64,000 bases of DNA from Istiophorus platypterus (Eukaryota > Chordata > Actinopteri > Istiophoriformes > Istiophoridae): positions 3,148,329-3,212,328 of the forward strand of contig CM029121.1 of NCBI GenBank assembly GCA_016859345.1, read 5' to 3'. The first letter of the stretch is position 1, and each line of letters opens with the position of its first letter. A program made the position numbers and the translations under genes. This document shows positions 56,864 to 64,000 of this stretch, piece by piece. The notes under the pieces are model-generated. The model ran no database searches and was not told where the DNA came from. It worked only from the letters and a program-made list of their open reading frames with translations.

Positions 56864-57662
56864 CTGGGGCTAAGGTGTCGTTCAGGTGCACGCCTCTGAT
56901 GACTCGGGGACTGTACAGTGCGTCATCTGTGTTCTTTAGTGAACAGAGGAACGATTCATGACAGTGCAGGGGCTCATGACTGCCAGCCGGTGGCGGCAGG
57001 GGGTCTGCAGCTGGTGTGGCGAGGTCAGGGCCAGTCTCAGGCACAGGAGGGGGCATGAGCATTGGTAGGGATTTCTTGTATCCTTGGATGGCATCTACTC
57101 GCTCCCCTGGGGTCAGCAGATCTGTCTCCACATTGAGTGGCTTAGGAGCATCAACCTGAGCACAGATGTGTCCGCGGTGGCAGTCGATGAGCGGAGCCAG
57201 TCGGTCCAGTAGGTCTTGACCGATGAGTGGCTCTGTGTCGAGGGTGCAGATGTGTAGCGGGTGAACAAGGGTCATCTCTTGGAATGTGAGGTCAACCCAA
57301 GCCCGTCTGGTTATGGGTGATCGGTCTTGCGTGTAGCTTGTGATGCTCATATCACAGGGCTCGATCTGCGGTGGTTTGCCCAAGTTGTGCATTGCTTTAG
57401 CAATCTTGGTGAACATGTGCGTGCTTACCAGGCTGATTTCTGACCCAGAGTCCAATAACGCGAGGGTGCTTGTGCAACCCCCTATTACAACCCTGGTGTA
57501 GATTCGCCGGGCGTTGCCCTTCCGCACCAAGTCGCCCAGGAAAGACCGAAAAGGGGGGCGTGGAGTGGTATGTGTCATGACATCTGGTTCCTCTGGCTTC
57601 GCCCCGCACCCTACGAAGTAGACTTTGGCGGCGGCGGCGGCAGGTGCGGGGGTCTGGCCTAG
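56811..57662 (-). CDS. Aspartic protease, in frame with Gag after a leaky-type stop
   Basis: After the Gag stop the frame stays open: a spacer with an alanine run, then KVYFVGCGAKPEEPDV, then the 255 codons from MTHTTPRPPF at 57,578. Protease core: GDLVRKGNARRIYTRVVIGG, LALLDSGSEISLVS with the catalytic DSG intact, and the closing TEPLIGQDLLDRLAPLID helix. It is followed by a proline-rich linker and the residues VRIGRGV-like 'RVIRGVHLNDTLAPDVLLAL', after which the frame ends at 56,811. This enzyme would cut Gag and Gag-Pol during particle maturation. No ribosome-entry or splice signal lies between Gag and this part, so readthrough of the TGA is the simplest way to make it. Confidence 0.82.
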   Translation of the reverse strand, partial: LGQTPAPAAAAAKVYFVGCGAKPEEPDVMTHTTPRPPFRSFLGDLVRKGNARRIYTRVVIGGCTSTLALLDSGSEISLVSTHMFTKIAKAMHNLGKPPQIEPCDMSITSYTQDRSPITRRAWVDLTFQEMTLVHPLHICTLDTEPLIGQDLLDRLAPLIDCHRGHICAQVDAPKPLNVETDLLTPGERVDAIQGYKKSLPMLMPPPVPETGPDLATPAADPLPPPAGSHEPLHCHESFLCSLKNTDDALYSPRVIRGVHLNDTLAPDVLLALWSENCHQPGPV

Positions 57663-57665
57663 TCA
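57657..57665 (-). promoter_or_regulatory. Gag stop in readthrough context: TGA CTA GGC
   Basis: The Gag frame ends with TGA followed by CTAG. UGA-CUAG is an established context for high stop-codon readthrough in animal and viral mRNAs. The downstream frame is the protease, in the same frame and open for 283 codons. In copy B the TGA is kept (35,238) and followed by TTAG. Retroviruses such as the murine leukaemia group use readthrough for the same junction. Activity is inferred. Confidence 0.65.
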
Positions 57666-59711
57666 TGTTGAGGGGTTTCCGGAATCGGGTTCCTTTGGGG
57701 AATCCGGGGGACCTGATGGACGGCGTAGCACGTCGAGCTGCTTCACCACTTCGGTGATGAACTTCCGGATTAATTCCTCCATATCCGGTTGCTGGTCCTT
57801 CCCTTTGGGGGGGACCCAGGTGTACCCACGCCCCTTTCTTTCTTGGTACCCTTGTCTGGGGTTCCGATTGAACCGGTCTTTTCCTTTTTGCGGAAAGTTT
57901 CCACGTTGTTGTGGCCTTGTCAGTTCCTGCCTGGGAATATAATCATCATCCCTCTGGTTCCGTCGTACGTTTTGAGGGGGAGGTGATTGGTGTCTCTGGG
58001 GTCTTGTCCGGCCCTCCGTTTTGGCACGAGGCAGCTCCTTGCCTTCCAGCGTCAAGCTGTTGTTCTCTGAGGTCTGGATTCCCAGGACCCTGGTGTCGCC
58101 TTCGCGTCCACCAGTCTTTGGCCGGCGCGTCTCCCAGGCCAACTGTGCATATTTCCTAACCTCCTTCATGCTGAGGTCACGCGACCGACAATGCATCGTG
58201 ACCTCGTAACGTATGCTTTCGTGGAGGTTGTGGAGGAACAAGGACTTAAAAGCCCGGTCATCCTCCAAACCTGGAGTCCTGCATCCACCGAAGTATGTGG
58301 TTCTCAACCGTTGGTAGTAGATACGAGGGGACTCGTTTTTCTTCTGTAAGATATTCATAGCACTGAGGGTGGCAGAGGCCTCATCGGTGTACAGCGAATA
58401 TTCTTCCCGGAGGGCCTTCCGCAGTGCCGGATAGTGGTACCGGGTGTCCGTTGGTAATGTCTCCATGAACGCATGGACGCTCCTTGCCGTGGTCTTCCAT
58501 ATTAATTTATGCTTCTCCCGTGAAGTAGCATTGGGTAGGTCGGTCAGACAGTGGTTGACCTCACGGAGGTAGTCGTCGACATTAGTGTTTTGGCTGTCCG
58601 GGTCGAAACGCTCTATGTCCTTTGCCAGGGACTCAATCTGTCGGGTTCGCAGGCCTCGCCTTTGGTATAACGGCTCGGTGTCTGAGTCCGAGCTCTCCGA
58701 GTCATTCAGGTCAAGGTAGCGACTAGGGCGATTGTTCCTCCTTGGTGGTGGCGAAGGACTGCGCCGGACACGCGGGTGTGCCTCTCGTGCTATATACGGC
58801 TCACGGTTTGGTGGCCGTCTGAAGTCATCCCTGCCATCATGGGCATGGGGATGGTCACCCTCTTTTCTGTTTGAACGGGTGTAGCTGGGGGTAAAAGGGC
58901 GCTCGGCCTCCTGCCTCAGGACGTTGGCGTCCCAAGGGCGACCTGATGGGGGCGCTTGGTAGTCATCGATGACGACTAAGTTAGAGGTTCCCCCATTAGG
59001 AGTGGTCCGACTCCTGGTTCCCCCCTCTTTTCGCGCTGTGCTAGACAGCTTCAGGGTTTCCATCTTCCGAGACAGGAACCTCTCGCTTGATGATGAAGCT
59101 CGATTCACCTGGTCCTGTAAGTCTTCTGAATGGGGGTGTCGGCGGTTGTCTGCGCCTGTAGGGATGAGCTCTTCTAGCTCAGGGACGTCGTCCCGTGCTT
59201 CCTGGGCTAGATCACCGCTACTCCCCTGACCGGACCAGTTCTCTTCGGGCCTGAATCTTGCTCCTTGGTGAGCGGTGCGGACCTCTCTTTGCAGGAGATT
59301 AAGACTTCCCTGTGCTCTGTCCCGCTCAGCCTGGGTGGTTTGCACCTCTTGCCACAGGCTGGCAATCGACTTCTGCAACTGAGTGACCTGGTTTTGGTAC
59401 TCTGTTATCTGCAGGTGAGTGTGGCGCTGGTATAACAGGAACAGCTTGCCTATCACATCCTGGATGATGCGTTCGGGTTTTCCGGCTGGGTTGTTAACAT
59501 AATCAGCTATTTCCTGTAGCGCAACATGACAGTCGTTTTGACTGTAACTATTGAGCCTCTCTTGTTCTCCTGGGGAGAGGCGAAGGAGGCCGGTGACCAC
59601 ATCTCTCAGGATTGGTCCCAGTGACTTCTCAGGAGCTTCAGCTCCATCCATCTGGGGTTTTTGGGGATTCATTTTCTTAATGACTATGCCCTGCCCAGTG
59701 GGTTTGCACAA
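57663..59711 (-). CDS. gag: Gag polyprotein of family 1, intact frame
   Basis: An unbroken 682-codon frame. The start may be at 59,711 or at the next Met, 59,672 (MNPQKPQMDG). Residues 95-148 are a likely coiled coil (ITEYQNQVTQLQKSIASLWQ and onwards). Residues 150-365 are charged and low in structure, rich in Arg/Ser (for example SPSPPPRRNNRPS). Residues about 366-535 are conserved with copy B and look like a capsid domain (ERFDPDSQNTNVDDYLREVN; LHNLHESIRYEVTMHCRSRD). The C-terminus is Arg/Gly/Gln-rich (FNRNPRQGYQERKGRGYTW) and has no CCHC zinc knuckle. Basic Gly/Arg boxes in place of zinc knuckles occur in foamy viruses; whether that is kinship or convergence I cannot say. Gag would form the particle shell and bind RNA. 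Its integrity contrasts with the broken neighbours. Confidence 0.85.
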   Translation of the reverse strand: MCKPTGQGIVIKKMNPQKPQMDGAEAPEKSLGPILRDVVTGLLRLSPGEQERLNSYSQNDCHVALQEIADYVNNPAGKPERIIQDVIGKLFLLYQRHTHLQITEYQNQVTQLQKSIASLWQEVQTTQAERDRAQGSLNLLQREVRTAHQGARFRPEENWSGQGSSGDLAQEARDDVPELEELIPTGADNRRHPHSEDLQDQVNRASSSSERFLSRKMETLKLSSTARKEGGTRSRTTPNGGTSNLVVIDDYQAPPSGRPWDANVLRQEAERPFTPSYTRSNRKEGDHPHAHDGRDDFRRPPNREPYIAREAHPRVRRSPSPPPRRNNRPSRYLDLNDSESSDSDTEPLYQRRGLRTRQIESLAKDIERFDPDSQNTNVDDYLREVNHCLTDLPNATSREKHKLIWKTTARSVHAFMETLPTDTRYHYPALRKALREEYSLYTDEASATLSAMNILQKKNESPRIYYQRLRTTYFGGCRTPGLEDDRAFKSLFLHNLHESIRYEVTMHCRSRDLSMKEVRKYAQLAWETRRPKTGGREGDTRVLGIQTSENNSLTLEGKELPRAKTEGRTRPQRHQSPPPQNVRRNQRDDDYIPRQELTRPQQRGNFPQKGKDRFNRNPRQGYQERKGRGYTWVPPKGKDQQPDMEELIRKFITEVVKQLDVLRRPSGPPDSPKEPDSGNPST

Positions 59712-59996
59712 ATTCTTATTTGAAAATGTTGCGTTGCTGGCACAGGTGAATGTTTACACCTGCGGCTTACAAGCTGCAGTTTTTATCTGCAATTCCGGAC
59801 TGTCTTTTCACCTCACTAACTGCTACCACAAGGCCTATTTACTTGGCAGGTAGTGAATAGAGAAGTGCAGAATTCTTAAAGAAATTGAATTTAGAAAAAA
59901 AAAAAAAAAAATCTCAAAAAAAATTAAAATTAATAATTCGAAATTATTAATTTGTGTTAATCTGTCTGATACTGTGATAACTCTGGTATCTTCAAG
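59712..59996 (-). other. Leader between primer-binding site and gag, copy C
   Basis: The usual place for packaging signals. It contains an A17 run on the plus strand at 59,894-59,911 and AT-rich sequence. No gene. Confidence 0.6.
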
Positions 59997-60014
59997 GCCT
60001 CACACGGGGCACCA
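59997..60014 (-). promoter_or_regulatory. Primer-binding site of copy C
   Basis: Sense sequence TGGTGCCCCGTGTGAGGC, two bases (AA) after the LTR end ACAACA. It is nearly identical to that of copy B. The priming tRNA was not identified. Confidence 0.8.
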
Positions 60015-60016
60015 TT

Positions 60017-61869
60017 TGTTGTGCTTCGGAGCCTAATACAGGACTTGGTTATTGGCAATAATTAGTGATTATTAAAATAATCATTAATAATTGTAAAGAT
60101 TTGGATGGATCGGCTTAATCGGGATTACTGATACAGGGCACCACCGGGAAAACCCGGACTAATAGCTGAAATTTGGATGCAACCTCACATAAGGCACCAT
60201 CCGTTGTGCAGTGCAGGAGCAACAATTTGGCTATTAGCTAGAATTACTGATTATCAAGGATAATCGAGTAATTATTAAATTTAACAGAATCCGATCAATT
60301 TAAACCATCAAGAACGGGGCACCACCGGGACAAACCCGGACCAATAACCAACTGTTGGATTCAGTCTCAAGAAAGGGTGTTCACTCAGAATTGCCAATAA
60401 TTGGGATTATTGTTGATTCTATAGTGAATAAGAAGGCACAGAGATCGGCACTGACCTTGTCAACCAGCTTGTTATCACAGTACGTGAACAGAAACACAAA
60501 TAAACTTCTCCTTTAGCAATAACAGAATTTATTATCATCAGCAATATCACCTTCAATTATCATCACTTTCAAATAATAACTCTTATTATTTACTACTAGC
60601 TACCAATTGTGAGATTGTGTAAGTATTGAGGTAGGTATGTGTGAGTGTGTGTGAGTATCTGTGTGGTGGTGTGTGTATATGTGTGAGTGTGTGTGAGGGC
60701 GCGTGAAGGAGGGTCTATGTGTGCGCGCGCCCGAAGGGAGGCGGACTGAGGTGGCGGACGTGTCTGGTTACAGTCACGTCACGCGAGGGTCGGCCGGAAG
60801 GGAGTCTGTGGAATGTAGTGACGTTACCGTTACCACCAGACTGAACAAAGAAAACAAAGTGGGGCAGGTTCGAACTCTCCATGTATGCGTTCGAATCGAA
60901 CGCAATGTCGCTAGTAGAAGAAGAAAAAAGACGAGTTCAACCAAAGACGCTCTGACGATCTTGGTTTAGAGACAGTATTTCCTGTATAGCACAGACTTTA
61001 CTCGACTCAGTTGATGAGCGTTGCAAGTCTGGGCCTTTAACTGACACAGAAAGTACTGGTCTCGATCGTGATACAGAGCAGGACAGAAATTATCCGCTGC
61101 AGACGGATAACTTATAATTCATTCAGTGATGTTACAGATGACTTATATAACACACAACCCATGTAGTCCTAGACATTCAACAGCTTATTACACTTTCGTT
61201 ACTAACGTCTGCCCAGAGCTATAAGCCTCTTACTCTTTGACGAGTCCAGCGTGCGGCGAGTTCGTCTCGGCGTCCGTTTGCAGGAGAAGAGTCGTTGGTT
61301 AGCGGCTCTCGGCGGCTAACTTATTTTCTCGACGAGATGGTTAGTCTCCGACGAGGTGTTTGATTCCGGCTCACGGCGGGGAATTCTTTCGTCGACTCAG
61401 AAGAAGCAGGATCTGTGTCCTTTCGTCTTCTTCGTGAAACGGGTAGGACACGTTAGCTACCAGGTTTCACCTCCTCGGACGTCCGGGCGTGAAGGCCGGT
61501 CTGTGACTCTGGACCGAGTTGAACGGTGTCGGCGCGACACACAGCGAAGAGCGGAGGGCGGCTGGAACAGCAGGGGAATCCCGCTGACTCACGGTTAGTT
61601 AATTAGCTCAGAAACTTGGACTACAACTAGTGTTCGCCACGAGGGACGAGGTCTAGATCTGGGTGCGGTTATCGATGCCACTTCTATTGGCGAGGCGTTC
61701 TCTGGTCTTGGTGAGAGTCCAACGCAGAAGGGACGAGTTTCAGGAGTTTCTGTGTTAATATAACCTTAAGTGACGTCACGAATTGGTGTTGATTCTGACG
61801 GATTTAGCCCAATGGGATCCGTGGATATTTTATGGGTCCCGCTGTTCGGAAGGCACCACGCCACCGCGC
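60017..61869 (-). repeat. 5' LTR of copy C, outer end deleted
   Basis: Matches 53,188-55,103 closely, including the doubled U5-like units and the possible TATA box, but has a single 64-bp unit. Similarity ends near GGAAGGCACCACGCC/ACCGCGCCC at 61,850-61,869. The other LTR has 170 more bases up to the polypurine tract; these are missing. Directly after it the RNase H coding of copy D resumes. The deletion removed the U3 start, so this LTR may have lost promoter elements. Confidence 0.9.
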
Positions 61870-62440
61870 CCTACATAATGTGCGTCACTTATTTGGATCA
61901 GTGTGGAAAAATCAAGGGTTTAAGAAAACGGATGGTTCTCCTATACAGCATCATGCTCAGATAATGAAACTGTTGCATGCTATGATGAAGAAGAAATAGC
62001 AATAGCTACGTGCGCAGCACACAGAATGGACATGTCAAGGGTCACACAGGGTAACAAATCGGCTGACGAGGCTGCAAAGGCAGTTACAGGAGTAGACCGA
62101 TCGGGAAAGGTTCTTCTGGTCACCCATGAGGTGTACTTGGAAGGTAAGATTACGCTCAGAGATGTGGTCTCAATGCAAGAAGTTGCTTCTATGATGGATA
62201 AACAATTATGGCTAGACCGAGGTGCCACTCAAGATTTTAGCGGTTTGTGGCGAAATCATCAAGGGCTGATGGTTGCACCCCCAGACCTGCTGCTAGGTCT
62301 GATGATTCAAGAAGCACATGGGTTAGTCCATGTTGCAAGGGGGGAAGTTAGGGGAAGGATCATAAAAGAGTATGTTTTCTGGGCACCATATTTGCTTGAA
62401 CAAGTTGATTATGTCATAGGCAGGTGCACACTATCTGTTT
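61870..62440 (+). pseudogene. RNase H end and integrase N-terminal domain, copy D
   Basis: From 61,871 a frame reads LHNVRHLFGSVWKNQGFKKT, DGSPIQHHAQIMKLL, then in the next frame CAAHRMDMSRVTQGNKSADE with the last RNase H Asp in N-K-S-A-D-E-A. Between this and the DGS strand at 53,160 some 55-60 codons are missing. The integrase start follows: LDRGATQDFSGLW, then EAHGLVHVARGEVRGRI with the His pair of the HHCC finger, then WAPYLLEQVDYVIGRC with the first Cys. The second Cys is lost in the poly(A) run that follows. Confidence 0.75.
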
Positions 62441-62463
62441 AAAAAAAAAAAAAAAAAAAAAAA
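62441..62463. repeat. Poly(A) run, 23 bases, in the integrase zinc finger
   Basis: It sits between CTATCTGTTT and CAATGTTCGG and replaces the codons around the second Cys of the HHCC motif. Confidence 0.9.
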
Positions 62464-63648
62464 CAATGTTCGGAGGGGTGTGATGGTTCCCCCTGGTTAC
62501 ATTCCAACTCTGACAGGTCCCATGCGTGAGTTGGTTGTGGATTTTGTTGATATGATAAAACCAGTTGGAGGCAAAAGATATATGCTAGTCGTAGTGGACA
62601 GATTTTCGTGATGGCCTGGGGCTTGTCCAAACAAGCAGAAGGATGCTCAGTCTGTTGCCAAATTTGTGTGTCATGAGGTCATAAGCAGGTGGGGACTTCC
62701 AGATCTCATATCCTCAGATAATGGAAAAGAGTTTGTGGATAAAATAGTAAGATTAATTCTACAAAAATTGGGAATTAAACAGCGTCTAGGAGCCGTTTAC
62801 CATCCGCAAAGCCAAGGAGTTTGTGAGAAAATGAATGGTGTGTTGAAAAACCGTATTGTTAAAATTTGCCAACACATGGGACTAAATTGGGTAGTGGCGC
62901 TTCCGTTGGCATTAATGGTGTGTCGCTCAAGCGAGCTTCTTGATTTGAACATGACACCCAATGAGTAGGTCACAGGCAGACGGATGCCAACACCTTGTTT
63001 GTGCACAAGTGGAAAGGGTCCGAGTTTGGCCCTTTTGGAAGATGAAATGCGAGCATACGTAAAATATATGGCTGCTTTACATAAGAGAATATCCACGTGT
63101 GTTTCTGACAGACAAAAAAACGGAGGTGCAAGAGAGGCTCGATGAGCAGAAGAGGAACACAGTTCAACCTGGAGACAAGGTGTTCATGAAGGTGTTTAGA
63201 AGGAAGTGGTTTAACGAACGCCGCCAAAGACCATTTGAAGCTGTTCACGGTACTGGAACTGCAGTCCAAGTTAAAGGGTCTCAGACATGGTATCGCTTAT
63301 CGCATTGTGTTAAAGCGCCAAGGGAAGAGACGCCATGTTCTCAGAGCCGAGAAGTTGAAGGCTCAAAAGAGCCAAAAGAAAGTGCGGAAGTAGAGGTACA
63401 CGAGGACCTCCGAGGTCAAGATCCAGAAGGAGAGATTGACCATCTTGTGGACAATCATGATCTTGTGCACGCTCCTGATGATGTCAGGGGTGACGTTTCA
63501 GTTAATGAACAGGAAAGAAGATTTGGTGACATTGAGTTACATCATGTCCCAGAAACAGGACTGCAATGCCTCTCCAGGAGAATTCACCGATCCAGTTAGA
63601 CCAAGGAGTCCAAGGCCAGTTCGGAAAAGAGTCAAACCAAAACGTTAG
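62464..63648 (+). pseudogene. pol: Integrase core and C-terminal domain, copy D
   Basis: The core begins ELVVDFVDMIKPVGGKRYML with the first catalytic Asp. After a TGA at about 62,609 it continues VCHEVISRWGLPDLISSDNG, with the second Asp at 62,717 and the Glu at 62,825, exactly 35 residues between them (D-35-E). After a TAG at 62,966 and a frame change, the C-terminal domain has VQPGDKVFMKVFRRKWFNER and GTAVQVKGSQTWYRLSHCVK, the SH3-like fold and GPY/F-like wording of gamma-type integrases. A polar, acidic tail ends in RPRSPRPVRKRVKPKR at 63,648. No env frame follows. Confidence 0.85.
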
Positions 63649-64000
63649 AGGACCAGGGTTGAAGTGACCTTGGGAAAGTCAGTTCGGCTCCCATGTCAGT
63701 GTACGGGAGAAAATAGTGGAGAAGGGAAATGGAAAATATGAATCAAACTGGAATAATGTGAAAATATGATAAGTGAATTTTTTACAATACATTATACCGC
63801 GCTTGATGTTTTTGCAAGATACTGGTTAGTGATCTCTTTCTTCCCAGGACAATATTTTGGAGACCAATTTGACGGTGGCTGTTGTCCAAGGATCCCTCCA
63901 TCTCCCAGGCAAACCATGGTGCCTGATCGATGCTGGTCTTCTTTGTAATAAACCATTTTATACAATCAAACCGGTGTCAGCGAACTTTCCTTCATCATCT
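63649..64000 (+). repeat. 3' untranslated end and probable 3' LTR of copy D, cut by the window
   Basis: A purine-rich stretch GTGGAGAAGGGAAA at about 63,716-63,729 looks like a polypurine tract, and the LTR may start with the TGGAAAATATG that follows. An AATAAA poly(A) signal lies at about 63,950, 220 bp downstream, as expected in an LTR R region. The window ends before the other LTR border. No 5' LTR of this element is present for comparison. Confidence 0.45.

Larger units (their letters stand above)
53188..61869 (-). mobile_element. Family-1 provirus copy C: LTR-gag-pro-RNase H-env scrap-LTR
   Basis: Read on the minus strand, it has a 5' LTR (60,017-61,869, first 170 bp lost), primer-binding site, Gag, protease and a second module fused to RNase H, an env-like scrap, polypurine tract and complete 3' LTR (53,188-55,273). 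There is no RT and no integrase. The two LTRs are near-identical, so the insertion is young compared with the other elements here. It interrupts the RNase H coding of copy D. On the right side a deletion has removed both the outer LTR end and some 55-60 codons of the host element, so the right copy of the target duplication is lost. Confidence 0.9.

Noticed and set aside
1..64000. CRISPR array, bacterial operon, rRNA or tRNA genes
   Set aside because: No regularly spaced repeats, no prokaryotic gene organisation and no tRNA or rRNA fold or wording seen. The window is vertebrate.

Overview
The window looks like a teleost fish chromosome: AT-rich, intron-less-looking noncoding DNA studded with (CA)n microsatellites and the remains of typical fish transposable elements (Tc1-like, hAT-like, several LINE types, endogenous retroviruses). 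I found no convincing host protein-coding gene, rRNA, tRNA or CRISPR array. Species cannot be told from the sequence alone.

Bases 1-33,630 are sparse. They hold a 1,573-bp solo LTR (1782-3354) with a perfect 4-bp target duplication, and fragments of a hAT transposase (11,199-11,462, minus), a Tc1 transposase (17,520-18,035), a non-autonomous Tc1-type element (about 29,758-30,200), an antisense LINE C-terminus (24,530-25,095), an internally deleted LINE (26,440-27,515 with a tail at 28,200-28,585) and several microsatellites. The long stretches between them show nothing I can name.

Bases 33,634-64,000 are a stack of nested retroelements. Family 1 is a long-LTR endogenous retrovirus family (LTR ends TGTTGTGC...GCACAACA). 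It occurs three times: as the solo LTR near the left end; as a broken plus-strand copy B (33,634-48,284: gag, protease, RT, LTR); and as a well-preserved minus-strand copy C (53,188 to about 61,869: LTR, gag, protease, RNase H, env scrap, LTR). Family 2 (copy D, plus strand, about 48,900-53,187 and 61,870-64,000) is a gamma/epsilon-like endogenous retrovirus with a CCHC gag, protease, RT, RNase H, integrase and a probable 3' LTR. Copy C sits inside the RNase H region of copy D. Copy B was itself hit twice: a multi-exon C2H2/SAM-like transposon gene sits in its RT (about 37,066-43,041) and a nearly complete RTE-type LINE sits in its 3' LTR (44,154-47,265, perfect 17-bp target duplication).

The most interesting item is copy C. 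Its Gag reading frame ends in UGA followed by CUAG, a known leaky-stop context, and the protease continues in the same frame. A +1 frame change to the next ORF is shared with copy B. RT and integrase are absent, and the flanking module is joined in frame to an RNase H with all four catalytic acidic residues. Its two LTRs differ at only about two dozen places by eye, so a copy lacking RT and integrase seems to have moved fairly recently, presumably using enzymes supplied by a relative. Its LTRs also carry a tandemly repeated U5/primer-binding-site-like unit that the solo LTR lacks.
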